A DNA stretch of 64,000 nucleotides from Setoptus koraiensis (taxonomy: Eukaryota; Arthropoda), in NCBI GenBank assembly GCA_048013815.1, contig CM106585.1:18662001-18726000 (forward strand), written 5' to 3'. Numbering within the stretch: position 1 is the stretch's first letter; each line of letters begins with the position of its first letter. The translations under genes and the position numbers were made by a program. The notes under the pieces are model-generated. The model saw only the letters and a program-made list of their open reading frames with translations, was not told where the DNA came from and did not search any database. Of this stretch, positions 8,721-20,503 are shown piece by piece.

Positions 8721-9620
8721 TTAGCCTGGGACCGAAGTCTGAGCATCATCGTTGTAAAACGTCGGCTTTTGATTGATATCGATATCACCAAAGTTCCTAT
8801 CTAACTCATTCGTACCACCTGGATCACTGTCTCTTGATTCATCGTCCCTAGAATTTTTGCCATCATTCGAGTCTACGACGGTTGTCTCTGTTAGATCCCT
8901 GAAACAGAAATCACTTTACACAGAAAAAATAATCGCAATATTAATGAATATCTTCGAAAATATCGTTATAACGTAGTTCTATGAGCTAGAAATACAAATG
9001 AGTGATACTTACCAAACTCTAACTGGTTTATTGGATTGACTCGGTAATAAAAACTTATTCTTGGAACATGTATTACATATGCATTTACCACATTTCCTAC
9101 AGTGATGTTTCCTATTAATAACGTTAAACTGTGTTTTTTGACAGACCATGCAACAAGTAACTTCGGTGTCTGGAATCCATGGAGGGGCATAATTACTGTC
9201 TGGACGTTGTCCAGTTTGTGCAATACGCTGGTCAACACATTTCCTCATGTGGGCCATCCATTCGTATTTTTCTGTTGCGGTCGATGAGAATACAGCAAAT
9301 GATTTGGAGGGTGTCTTGATGAGCCAACCATTCTTGAGTTCAGAGGAATCTTCTATATCCTCAATTTGGATTTGTTCTAATGGTATTATTTTTTGTTGGC
9401 CAAATTTCTTTTTGGTCAGTATACTACCATAAACCAATATATCATTAAACAAAAAAACTTGCCTTGGTTTGGCTTTCTTTCGGCACATTTTAGTCAACGC
9501 TCCCTCGCCGACCAACACACGGCCTGGAGTTAAAAGTGGTGTCCCAAAACTACCGAAACAATGTTCGACGCGCCTGATACGTCTGGTATTCTCCTCTGAA
9601 TTCTTGAGTCTCTCTACCAT
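8721..9620 (-). CDS. PLEKHF2: Pleckstrin homology and FYVE domain protein (phafin)
   Basis: Endosomal phosphoinositide-binding adaptor. Exon 1 is 9013-9620 (donor GTAAGT). Exon 2 is 8721-8913, using an AAAG acceptor, giving 266 residues versus 249 in human PLEKHF2. The start MVERLKNSEENTRRIRRVEHCFG is nearly identical to the family. A PH domain spans about residues 35-130 (GEGALTKMCRKK, FLFNDILVYG, NGWLIKTPSKSFAV) and a FYVE zinc finger about 148-212, with the signature RKHHCRKCG. With acceptor 8914/8915 the finger ends VRVCDFCFRD and has all eight zinc ligands. A second AG 15 nt downstream is also in frame but deletes CDFCF (see findings). The acidic tail is Asp/Asn-rich. PLEKHF1 versus PLEKHF2 cannot be decided in invertebrates. 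Confidence 0.95.
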
Positions 9621-9699
9621 TATGTATAAGTATTTTAAAAGGAAATTTTGTCGAATAAAACAAAATCAGTTGGGGACCTTTAAACCCTCCTAGGCCTAT

Positions 9700-10035
9700 G
9701 AGAGATTTTGTGACTCCACGTTGGAAATATCGTCTATTTCGAGATCCTGTCTCAATTTCAATATCGCTCCGATTAGCTTGCTTTCTTGATAGACCCTGGG
9801 CAAGGATTGAAAATTGAAAATTGGGATAGTCTACTTACACCATGATTATCGCTGAATATCCCCGCATTCTATCATGAGATTATATCATGATAAAATACAG
9901 AACTATAAACAGCACAATCGAAATCTTTTTAACCACACACAATTGTTATCAGCTGAAGGCAAATGTGCTTTCATCATGACCACAACGTGCTGGGAGAGTT
10001 GCAGGGTATTTTTGACGGGGGCGGGGCTTTTATCA
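9700..10035 (-). pseudogene. Decayed partial copy of the NDUFC2-like 5' coding region plus its promoter
   Basis: From about 9735 to 9845 the minus strand aligns with the first 40 or so codons of the NDUFC2-like gene (7820-7932), including the ATG (copy at 9845), GTAGACTAT, AATTTT, GGGTCTAT, TTGAGACAGGA and ATAGACGA. The frame is interrupted by a stop at the second codon and by insertions, and the copy stops after about 120 bp, so it is not coding. Upstream of the ATG the alignment continues through the promoter, including CACAC-AA, CAGCTGAA, GGGTATTT and the GC box GGGGGCGGGGC (10017-10027 versus 8084-8094). The copy sits immediately upstream of MRPL45 and may supply its promoter. Confidence 0.75.
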
Positions 10036-10166
10036 TTATGGCAAGTTAGTTTCCTCACATTCGCATGTGTACTATTATTTTATTATTATTACTCATATTT
10101 ACACTAGATTGCAATCAGTGATCATTATACATATCTGAAGATCTCTAAAGAGTAAAATTAGTAAAA

Positions 10167-11078
10167 ATGACACATTATCTACCTTTAGCAGCGCGGAGTA
10201 TTCATTTTCCCTCAATCAGGCCAATTTTGTTTATGCCACAACGAACAAAATATTACAATAACAGGCATGTCATAGAAAAATGGAAAAAACACAGGGCCAG
10301 GAAAGTTATACCTATAGAATTACCAGACTTTGATAAGCTTCGCGAGAATTCTGAGGCTAATATGGCTCCCGACGAGATAAGGAGCAAAATGAAAGAGAAA
10401 GGTATTGCGCCATCGAGATTTTGGAATGAGAGAGATGTTTTCCTGGCTTGCACTGAAGCCGTTGTTGACCCATACAAACCACCAGAGGAAGAAACAAGAT
10501 ACTCTTTTATTGAAGGTTCAAAGAAGTTAGCTGAGAAACCTACTGAGAAGTTGAAAGAACTCAAGCACCAGTCGAAATTAAAAACCTTCGAGCCAGGTTT
10601 CAATTTTAAGATGTTCGCTGAGGTGGACGCCCCCGAAATCTATTTAAAGGCCCATAATCTATTGGTATCTCATGACAATGAGAAAATATTCGACTACGTC
10701 ACCGAAAGATGTTACCCGGCAATGTGTGAGGGTCTGAGGTACCACACAATTCACTGGAAGTTGTTGGGGAATATAGAGCCACCTAAGTGGGTCTCAGTAA
10801 GATGTTGTGAAGTTCTCACCAAAGATAACGTATACGGACAAATTACGGTACGCTTTCACACCAAGCAACTATTGGCAATATACGACAGGCACGGCAGACT
10901 TGTCCACGGAAGCGAAAGTGACGCCAGGGACGTTTTAGAGTACATAGTGTTTGAGAAGCACTTGGTCAACGAGTATGGCAACTGGAGGATTCACCAGCGA
11001 ATCAGACCAAACAAGTCCGACGAGACCCAGATCTCCAAAACATATGAAATCGTGCCACCCCAACAGGCAGTATTATGA
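10167..11078 (+). CDS. MRPL45: Mitochondrial ribosomal protein mL45
   Basis: 303 residues, one exon. The N-terminal 30-40 residues (LPLAARSIHFPSIRPILFMPQRTKYYNNRHV) look like a mitochondrial presequence. The C-terminal Tim44-like domain, which lets mL45 sit at the exit tunnel near the inner membrane, is clear: TERCYPAMCEGLRYHTIHWKLL, NVYGQITVRFHTKQLLAIYDRHGRLVHG, DVLEYIVFEKHLVNEYGNWRIHQRI, closely matching human MRPL45. The start is the first ATG after in-frame stops, with AAAA before it. The decayed NDUFC2 promoter copy lies directly upstream. It is convergent with the PDZ gene, with 145 bp between the two stops. Confidence 0.95.
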   Translation: MTHYLPLAARSIHFPSIRPILFMPQRTKYYNNRHVIEKWKKHRARKVIPIELPDFDKLRENSEANMAPDEIRSKMKEKGIAPSRFWNERDVFLACTEAVVDPYKPPEEETRYSFIEGSKKLAEKPTEKLKELKHQSKLKTFEPGFNFKMFAEVDAPEIYLKAHNLLVSHDNEKIFDYVTERCYPAMCEGLRYHTIHWKLLGNIEPPKWVSVRCCEVLTKDNVYGQITVRFHTKQLLAIYDRHGRLVHGSESDARDVLEYIVFEKHLVNEYGNWRIHQRIRPNKSDETQISKTYEIVPPQQAVL

Positions 11079-11223
11079 TGCGTCATAAAATTTCACGATG
11101 TCCAGTATTTATTTGTTTAGGGTGACTGTTTTATTTGTTCGAATTCAGTATGTGTATGTGAGTGTAGTTGGTTTCTTATATATATTTAAATTTAGGCACA
11201 AGAATGGTGGTCAATAATATTTA

Positions 11224-12876
11224 TCAATTGCTCAAAACCAGTGGATCTGATGGCGAGCCACTGTCGTCCTTAGAGCTGGTTGTTGTATTGTGAGATCGGC
11301 CCAGACCCTTTCTTGTTTTTGTTGGCTGTGCATTAGAGCCAGCGCTGTTCCTTAAATTCGCCGTCTCTCTAATATAAATTAATGCCTCTTGTCTAAGTTG
11401 TTTTCTAATCCTGTTAGATTTTGGCTGTTGTTGTTGTTGCGATTGTTGTTGTGGTTGTTGTTGCTGTAGGTTTTTGAGCCTCTTTAAGACTAGATGAACT
11501 CTTGGTTGACTCCTAAGAAAATCTACAGCTTCTGCGTGGGTAAAGGTTGAAATATCACAGCCGTTCACTAGAAGTATCTGGTCTCCTGGTTTGATTCTTC
11601 CACAGCTTATGGCCGGCTCTCTAACTAGTTCCTTGATATAGAATTGATCATTCAAATGTTGTATTGTAAATCCAAAACTACGTTCCCTCTTGTCCATCAC
11701 CACATTATCAATAATTTCGTATTGTTGTTGCTCCTCCTCATCCTCTTGCTGGCCGGTGGTTAGCATCATGGCGGCTGACGACGACGTGAACGATGCTGAT
11801 GGAGATGATATCACCTCAAGATCATCATCGAAATCATAATATTCACAGGTATTGTTGTTATTAATATTCAATATATTGTCCTCTTTGCTACTAGCACTAC
11901 TAGCACTGCTAGCACTACCACTACTAGTGATAATAATATTACCACTAGTAGGACTACAACAACTACTATTACCACTACTGTCGCTGTTACTGTTATGACT
12001 GCAACCACTGCTCAGACTACCACCACCACCATTCTTTGCTATCTTGAATGTGGCATTCCTGATCCGACCGAGTCTGGCTGGCACCGATGATGTAGCAGTC
12101 GTTGTTGTTGTTGCTCTCGTTGAAGCACTTGTTGCCGTTGTTGGTGGAGGTGCTGCTGTTGCTGTTGTTAGCTGTGACGACTGTCCGAGTTTGTTGCTGT
12201 TGTTCTCCACTGTGACTAGCGGCGATGATGCAGTCGGTTGTTGTGGCGACGGTGGTGGTAGTAGTGTAGGTGTACTTTTTACTTTAGTTGTAGGAGTAAC
12301 TGCGGACGTTGCATACAGCCCACCGCTCGCAGTCTGACTGTTGCTGTTGTTGTTGTTGTTGCACTGATCCTTGTCGTAATCATTAAATGCCTGCCTGTAG
12401 CCAACCAATCCATTGCCAATGTCTGAATGGGCGGATTTAGCTTGTCGCAAAATGTTATTATTGTTCTGGCAGTTGTTATCGCCGTGTTGTTGACTGTTGT
12501 TATTGTTACTTTTACTCCTGTTTTTGTTGTCGTCGGCAATATTCAAATCGTTGGGTCCATTACAATTATACCTTGAACTCGGTAGCTCGCCACCAGGGCA
12601 CAAGCTATTAGTAGGCAACTGTTGATCCTCGTTTAAAAGTTGATCAAATTGAGTGTAGGCCAGGTTCTGTATGCCATTGTTACTGTCATTATTGTCGGGT
12701 ATGATTAGGTTGCTCTTATTGTTGTTCTTAGATGATGACTTGCCATTGTGTAAATTTAACGATGATTGGTTCTTGAAACAGTAGTAACCCTTAACCAAAC
12801 GAATTAGGTCCAAAAAGGACATATTATGCGTCTTGATATGAGACATGTTGTTGATGGCGTGGCACTGTAAGGACAT
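11224..12876 (-). CDS. Single-PDZ-domain protein with Asn/Ser/Thr/Gln-rich low-complexity region
   Basis: 550 residues in one open frame from the ATG at 12876. Residues 1 to about 390 are dominated by Asn, Ser, Thr, Gln and Pro runs with no domain that I recognise. A PDZ domain follows at about 394-468: RSFGFTIQHL (carboxylate-binding GF-I pattern, here FGFTI), FYIKELVREPAISCGRIKPGDQILLVNGCDISTFTHAEAVDFLR. After it come a poly-Gln run and a basic tail ending SDPLVLSN. PDZ domains bind C-terminal peptides of membrane proteins. Which scaffold family this belongs to is not clear. The 1.3 kb upstream could hide further 5' exons, so the N-terminus is provisional. Confidence 0.75.
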   Translation of the reverse strand: MSLQCHAINNMSHIKTHNMSFLDLIRLVKGYYCFKNQSSLNLHNGKSSSKNNNKSNLIIPDNNDSNNGIQNLAYTQFDQLLNEDQQLPTNSLCPGGELPSSRYNCNGPNDLNIADDNKNRSKSNNNNSQQHGDNNCQNNNNILRQAKSAHSDIGNGLVGYRQAFNDYDKDQCNNNNNSNSQTASGGLYATSAVTPTTKVKSTPTLLPPPSPQQPTASSPLVTVENNSNKLGQSSQLTTATAAPPPTTATSASTRATTTTTATSSVPARLGRIRNATFKIAKNGGGGSLSSGCSHNSNSDSSGNSSCCSPTSGNIIITSSGSASSASSASSKEDNILNINNNNTCEYYDFDDDLEVISSPSASFTSSSAAMMLTTGQQEDEEEQQQYEIIDNVVMDKRERSFGFTIQHLNDQFYIKELVREPAISCGRIKPGDQILLVNGCDISTFTHAEAVDFLRSQPRVHLVLKRLKNLQQQQPQQQSQQQQQPKSNRIRKQLRQEALIYIRETANLRNSAGSNAQPTKTRKGLGRSHNTTTSSKDDSGSPSDPLVLSN

Positions 12877-14198
12877 GGTTTGTGTCGACGTCAGCTATTA
12901 TATAGCTGATCTAATAATCGAACACGTAAATGAATTAAGTATCGTTTATCTCGATAAATCTTCGAGCATTCCATTTTAAATAGGTGCTAGACTACATTTC
13001 TTGTTGTCGGAAGAGCATGCGCGCCAAATCTATGAAAATAAAGGATTGAATTATTAAATCATTAAACCAATTTAATCATTAGCTAGATTACTAAATAGTC
13101 TATTGAATAGATGTCCCTCGTTGTCCTATCATTTGGCTGTGCTGTTATTTGTGTGACTATTTTAGATACAGGCATCCTCTTGTTGTTGTACAATATATAT
13201 TATAACAAAGTCATATTTTGTTGTTGCTATTAGCCATCTTGTTGTTTCTTGGTAGTCGTCATCTTGATTCCTTTTCTTGTTTTAGCGAGCTTTTCACTGC
13301 AACGGCACTACTAGTGTGGCTAATATTCCTTTGACGCTTCTCTTGACACTGGCATGGTCTTCTTATTATATACGATAGTGCACTACTACATATTAGATTT
13401 TGCCATGATTGACGTCTCGTAATGATCTAATGGCACTTAAATAACTTCAGCAACGCAAACTTATCGCAGATCGCAAAAGCTATGCAAGAGACGCTATGTC
13501 ACTGTGTAATTATTCACGATGAGTCCTCGTTGTCAACATAAACTGAACAACAATATAGCTCGATATACTCGTCTGCGCCCACACCACACATTACCAAGCT
13601 TCTCAAGAGAACTAGAGAGGCTAGACAAACATTTGTTGTTGTTTATCTTTTATAATTGAACCTATGACTTGGACTATGTTATACTCAGCCTCGCGATCAA
13701 GTTCAAGATCCCTTTGATGGTTTTTCTAACAGAATACAAGCTAACGAGCCAGAAGTTGAGCTAGTTGCGAGAATTTGTTTACTGTATCGGTGACTAGTTT
13801 AACGAGTTTAACATGAGTCGCCTCTCTTTCTCTCGCTCGCTCTCTCTTCCACCATGTTTTTAGTGTGTCTAGCCAAAAAATGCTAACTACAATCTTAGCA
13901 TTTAGATGCGATAGAGTTTGGATAGGACCCGTCACGTAAACAATGAGTTGCCGTATTATTTTTCTGCTACTTTTTTGTGCTACTGATGTAGGAGCCGAAA
14001 GAAATCATTATTATGTTATGTAACAGTAAACACATAGTTGTTGCTGTGATAATGTAACGGTGCTAATCTAATGTCATTAGAAACAATGATTGTGCATTTT
14101 TCATTCCAGAAAACAAAATGAAAGTTCTCATTAATATATTTACACTAATCATAATATATATATATATATTTGTATGTATAACAAAAAACAATTACTTC
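12877..14198. other. Intergenic 1.3 kb upstream of the PDZ gene
   Basis: AT-rich, with scattered TTGTTG runs around 13150-13270, a CT-rich patch at about 13817-13855 (GAGA-like on the minus strand) and a TA repeat at about 14152-14170. No gene is supported. It probably contains the promoter or untranslated 5' exons of the PDZ gene and the 3' UTR of the tetraspanin. Confidence 0.4.
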
Positions 14199-15267
14199 CT
14201 ATCCATCGAGGTGTTTGACTTTAGTTTGCATTGAATGAGTTTCGCCAATCTTGGATGGTATTGTCGATGTCATCTTGCCAGTTCGCTGATCATTGTTCAA
14301 CGTTATAAATGCTATAACTATGATGTTTATGAATAAGGCAACCAGTGAAGCTGGCACAATTATGAGGGATATGATTTCGTAATAGTCAGAGATAACATCA
14401 ACGCAACCGTTAGTTTGTTTAGCTCGTTTTATATCTTCTACGGAGCATTGGACTCTGACATCTACAGCGAAAAGATTTTTGCCACAACAAGAACCGGGAT
14501 AGTGTCCTGCCACCACTAAACCCGTTAATTTTTGTCTTGGAAAGTCTGTGAAATCTTGTTTCCCGCAGCAATTATTGATATCTTGCATACCATCTATCGC
14601 AACTGAATATGGATTGCTTCTATTCTTAAATTGATACTGATTGTAGGCATGATCCAGAGTTTGAGAAACAGATAGCTGTACCTAGACAGTGCGATCGTTA
14701 GAGATGCAAGTGATGTATTTGATTGCACAGTTAGAAAGGAAAGAGTTGTTGTTGATGATGGATTAGGAAGAACCTGTGTTATGTCTAATTGTTACTTACA
14801 AGTTCGCCGCTATTGTAAAGCCATATAACTATCAGGCCCAATAATCCTATACAAGCTAAAGTGTAGAGAAAGATCAATCCACATAATGATGGCAATGAAT
14901 AAGTTTGTTGAACAAGATAGTAATTGGTATCATCATCATCGTCACCAATTTTATTGTTGCTGTTGTTGTTGACATGCTGATGAGGATTTTTTGATGGACC
15001 GAATTCAACGGAATGGTGATTTCTACAGCAGCAACTTATCGCGAATATAAGTATCAATACTAGGCCAACTAATATCAGCAGTATGAATGACGAATAGGAT
15101 GTCAACAGCAAAATGAAATTTCTTGAATGTTCTTCTATCGTTAAACGATGAAACCATCTCAATTGTATTAGTGACACTATTGCCGTTAGTATCAAAGTGA
15201 TACTAACAATTATATTAATTATATTGGATATTAATAAAGCCCTTTTCTTGCCATTTATCTGATACAT
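14199..15267 (-). CDS. Tetraspanin
   Basis: Two exons, 14800-15267 and 14199-14681 (GTAAGT donor, phase 0), give 316 residues. Four membrane segments are visible at about 10-34, 50-78, 127-151 and 258-283. Between segments 3 and 4 lies a large extracellular loop of about 105 residues with the tetraspanin cysteine pattern: CCG (INNCCGKQD), a second pair (YPGSCCGK), and single cysteines in VQCSV and NGCVD. The N-terminus is short and cytosolic and the C-terminal tail is about 33 residues. Unusual: the loop between segments 2 and 3, normally only a few residues, is about 48 residues here (CCCRNHHSVEFGP...NNKIGDDDDDTNYY). Tetraspanins organise membrane microdomains; the ortholog cannot be named. 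Confidence 0.88.
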
Positions 15268-15714
15268 CTTATGTGCTACTGTTTTCGTTGAGATTATTTA
15301 CTATCAAAAAATATGTTGATGTTTGAGTGGTCGATGGTTTCGACTGTGAGAAAGTCCTACAACAACTATTTTGGATAAACTGATCGATGGACAACAACCG
15401 CGCGATACCCGAATTAATTTCCTTTAGGACTATGCGATTGTTTCTTTTGCCATTACAGAACAATTAATCTAATGACTAACTTGTTTGTGTATGGTTGCCA
15501 TGCGCCCAGCCAACATAAATAAATTGCTTTTCCGTCATAATAGTATAACAGTTTCAGATGAGAACGGCAACAGCAAACATGATGTTTGATTCGCATCATC
15601 GATTCGAGCATCGAAAACTAATCTAGGTAAATAAATCATTCATGTCCGAATCGGCCCATTTGTCGAGCATACAAATAACAGCTTATTTGTTTTGATGTTT
15701 TATTAATGTGGATG
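15268..15714. other. Intergenic: tetraspanin promoter and SMPD4 3' UTR
   Basis: 447 bases between two minus-strand genes. A minus-strand AATAAA lies close to the SMPD4 stop near 15696-15701. A short open frame at 15269-15463 lacks family features. Nothing else was seen. Confidence 0.4.
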
Positions 15715-17985
15715 TCACATCAAAAATAAGTACAATAAAAGCCATACGAACATTATTACAACTAGCACATATTTGTGCGATAAAAATCTCAAGTTAATTC
15801 TCGGGGGTAGATTCTTAACGAGACGCTGTGGCGCAATCGAATCATGTTTCTTCTGGATCTCAATGTAGCTGATGGGAGGGCTCAATAAAGCTCTTGTGAG
15901 CCATCCTGTGAGGCTGTGGCTTGAATATGCTTTTGTAATGGTCTCCCTGTAATGTGTATTCAGCCAATTGGATAGAAATATAGTGAAGGTAACCATAAAA
16001 GAGATCTCGAAACTTCTAACTGGCTGAAGATCGGGGTTACCTTCACTAAAATTGTCAGACTTCGCCAACTTGTTCATTATTTGGAAGCGTCCTAAAGGTG
16101 TCAACTTGGGAGAACCAAGATCGTGAGCCAAATCTAGTCGATTTACATTCGGCTTAGGAGTAGAGAAGTTACGGTGTCTAAGTAGAGATGCTGATGTTTC
16201 ACCTTCATCTAACCTCATAGAAGATTGATTCTGAGCGTTAATCTGATCATGAGTTAATGGGTCAATCTCAAATATGCTTGTGAGTTTAGTTATCGCAAAT
16301 GATAAGTGATTATCGGCTTTAAGTTTATCGTTGTACATCTCTCTTTCGTCCATCGATTCAAAATATGTATCGTTGCTCGTGAGGAATGCAACAAAAGATT
16401 GAATCCAGCCTCTATCTCTTTGACTTGAACGAAGATCTACAGATAAAACAAAATCTTTGATAGTTTGTCTTGCTTTATAAACTTCTACCAATAATCTTGC
16501 AATTTGCTGTTTCATTTGAGGTGAAAAAAGTGAAGTATAACTAAAATCTGGGTTTGTTTCACATTCCATCAAGTGATGCCTGAATGGACTGAATCTAGTT
16601 TTAAAACCACCACTTGCATTCACCAAATTACGCGTTGGGCTTTTGATTACTGGAGAGGACGCCGACATCTTTTGCTCTATGTTTATTCTGCATACTGTTT
16701 CCTCGGCTTCTTTCAAGAGATTCATGAATCCAGGTTGCGAGTATACCTTAATAACTCGAGATAACATCAAAGAGTTCCTGGATGATGCGAGATCCAATTG
16801 CAGAATACGTTGCAAAATTTGTCCAAATATAACATTGTAATACAATAAATTATCTGAAATATAATTTTTCCAAATCGGATCAATTGTTGCATTGTCTACT
16901 GCAGGCGGCTTGTTACTGGCATACCTCCATGGTTGTATATAACTCAGCCACGTTTCTAAAGGCAATCGAAAGGAGGAGTCCATTGGCCAACGAGTGAATG
17001 ATTCGCGCAAATAAGAATAGAGTTTGCTCTGTAACGGGTATTTGCTACTCGAGAAATTGTGCTGATTTTTCACTAATATTCTGATAGCTCTCATCTGATC
17101 TGGATTGGCATTGAACGGATATACCGTCTGGGGTACCCGGTACGAAGATCCTGTACTGCCGAGCCAGACTTCAGTCATTAGCAGAAAGGTGTGGCAACGC
17201 CATTCAACAGAGCCGATGCTGAGGTAGATCTGGAGTAAAGCAAAATATGCTATATCAGACAAGTCTGTGGACGTATTCGGATCATCGGATGAGAAAGTTT
17301 GATTGTTGATGATGTAGAATACAAAGTTGAATATGTAAAATTCGAACGGATTAAATAATATGTGACTGGCAGACATATAATTGATTGAGGCTATTTTGTT
17401 TGAAAATATCGCAGGTGTGAGTCCATTTTCTATCATTACGCGCATCTGCGGTGGGAAATAGTTAAATGGGAACTCAAATTTAGCCGTCGTCTCTAACATG
17501 AGACTCCTAATCAAAGCAAACAAAACTCCATCTGGATGTAGAAAGGCTATGACGGCGTCGTAATCGTTGAGATTCTTCGATCTGTGAATGTTTTTCAACA
17601 TCCAGTCCGATGTGGAGGGCAACATGCTTTTGTTGTTTGAGGATGTCGCATTGAGTTGCGCATTTGTAATACCAAAGATATTTTCTACAATAGGCTTGAA
17701 TTGACTCAATATATTCTTTGCGGAATTCACGTTCAAGCAATCCTTGATAACGCTTGTCAGTTCGACACACCTCTGGCTGATCGATTGACGAGCGAGTATT
17801 TCCGAAACTTGCAATTCCACTGATTGAATTGAGCGAAATCTATGGGGCTCATTGTAGCCGCTTGTGCCACTCTGGTTCATCTGACTTCTCATCAACTCAT
17901 TCTTGTATGGAATGTGGAATGTACAATATTTCATGTCATTGGTAGCCATTGGCGGCGATTTCTGGTAGAAATTGTTGCCACTCAT
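15715..17985 (-). CDS. SMPD4: Sphingomyelin phosphodiesterase 4 (neutral sphingomyelinase 3)
   Basis: 756 residues, one exon. It is a membrane-anchored protein of the ER/outer nuclear envelope, linked to sphingomyelin hydrolysis and, in vertebrates, to nuclear pore and mitotic membrane behaviour. Family landmarks are ILFNPFEFYIFNFVFYIINN (about 210-230), YLRESFTRWPMDSSFRLPLETWLSYIQPWRYASNKPP (about 330-365), DNLLYYNVIFGQIL, and LTPLGRFQIMNKLAKSDNFSEGNPDLQPVRSFEI near residues 630-665. A single C-terminal membrane anchor (YVLVVIMFVWLLLYLFLM) ends the protein. The length fits the roughly 800-residue vertebrate proteins. The start at 17985 is the first ATG after an in-frame stop-rich 5' flank. 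Confidence 0.93.
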   Translation of the reverse strand: MSGNNFYQKSPPMATNDMKYCTFHIPYKNELMRSQMNQSGTSGYNEPHRFRSIQSVELQVSEILARQSISQRCVELTSVIKDCLNVNSAKNILSQFKPIVENIFGITNAQLNATSSNNKSMLPSTSDWMLKNIHRSKNLNDYDAVIAFLHPDGVLFALIRSLMLETTAKFEFPFNYFPPQMRVMIENGLTPAIFSNKIASINYMSASHILFNPFEFYIFNFVFYIINNQTFSSDDPNTSTDLSDIAYFALLQIYLSIGSVEWRCHTFLLMTEVWLGSTGSSYRVPQTVYPFNANPDQMRAIRILVKNQHNFSSSKYPLQSKLYSYLRESFTRWPMDSSFRLPLETWLSYIQPWRYASNKPPAVDNATIDPIWKNYISDNLLYYNVIFGQILQRILQLDLASSRNSLMLSRVIKVYSQPGFMNLLKEAEETVCRINIEQKMSASSPVIKSPTRNLVNASGGFKTRFSPFRHHLMECETNPDFSYTSLFSPQMKQQIARLLVEVYKARQTIKDFVLSVDLRSSQRDRGWIQSFVAFLTSNDTYFESMDEREMYNDKLKADNHLSFAITKLTSIFEIDPLTHDQINAQNQSSMRLDEGETSASLLRHRNFSTPKPNVNRLDLAHDLGSPKLTPLGRFQIMNKLAKSDNFSEGNPDLQPVRSFEISFMVTFTIFLSNWLNTHYRETITKAYSSHSLTGWLTRALLSPPISYIEIQKKHDSIAPQRLVKNLPPRINLRFLSHKYVLVVIMFVWLLLYLFLM

Positions 17986-18380
17986 CTTAGAATTAAATTA
18001 AGAAATTAAACGTTACAATTATCCAATAGCTTATTTCTACCTGTTTACTAATAAATTTATTATCGGAATGAATGAATGTCGCCTAGAGCACGAACGTGGT
18101 TATATCGTTGCATTTGCTATCTCCTTATAAGAACACAGCTGACGCGCGAGCGCGTGAGTTTCCACTGCGAATTCCCGCTGAACACGGTCCCGCCCGATAA
18201 ACCGCTCGGACAGTGCCCAACTTTCAAGGTGCACAAACGGTAGTTTTTGCAATGTTAAATCATTTAAATTCTTCCAGAAAAAACAGATACAAAAAATGAA
18301 TAAATCCAGCAGACACACTCTCTAGTCGAAGTCGATTTACTTCCTACGTGTTAAGAGCAAATTATATTGTTCATTTATAT
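17986..18380. other. Intergenic: SMPD4 promoter and kinase 3' flank
   Basis: 395 bases. The GC-richer stretch 18130-18200 may be the SMPD4 core promoter. A 72-codon minus-strand frame has no recognisable feature. No RNA gene was seen. Confidence 0.4.
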
Positions 18381-20068
<1,688 letters not shown>

Positions 20069-20503
20069 TGAAGATGAGATCTCTTGAGAGCAAAACCAGC
20101 TAATGAATTGCTGATTAATTACTAATTATCGAGAAATATTTAATTTGACATAATGGGCAGAATAGGTTTTAGGAGAAAATAATTCGCTGACTTAAATAGT
20201 CATATAACGCAACCAATAGTCTAGTAATAACCATCTCATACATGTTAGTCAAATAAGTATCGATCAGATATAACAAATTGTGTCAAATTGTGTTTCCATG
20301 ACTACCATCGACACAGTGCGCTTGATGTTTCCTGCGCGACCTCAATTGAGAATACTTCTGTGAATGGTAGCCAATATCCGCTACAATTAAATTAAGTGTA
20401 CATTTTGCGTGGGCGTGTGACAGAAATAACAAATCATGTGATTCATGAGGTGTTATTGAAGTTTATTATCATAATTATAGAGGTTCAGTGTTGAAGATTT
20501 CTC
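20069..20503. other. Intergenic: kinase promoter and adenosine kinase 3' UTR
   Basis: 435 AT-rich bases between two minus-strand genes. A minus-strand AATAAA-like signal lies at about 20459-20466. No gene or RNA was recognised. Confidence 0.35.

Noticed and set aside
8899-9012. Reading PLEKHF exon 2 only from the TTTCAG acceptor
   Set aside because: That join loses the final FYVE Cys pair; the upstream AAAG acceptor restores CDFC as in the family, so it is used for the main model and the other is kept as a possible alternative.
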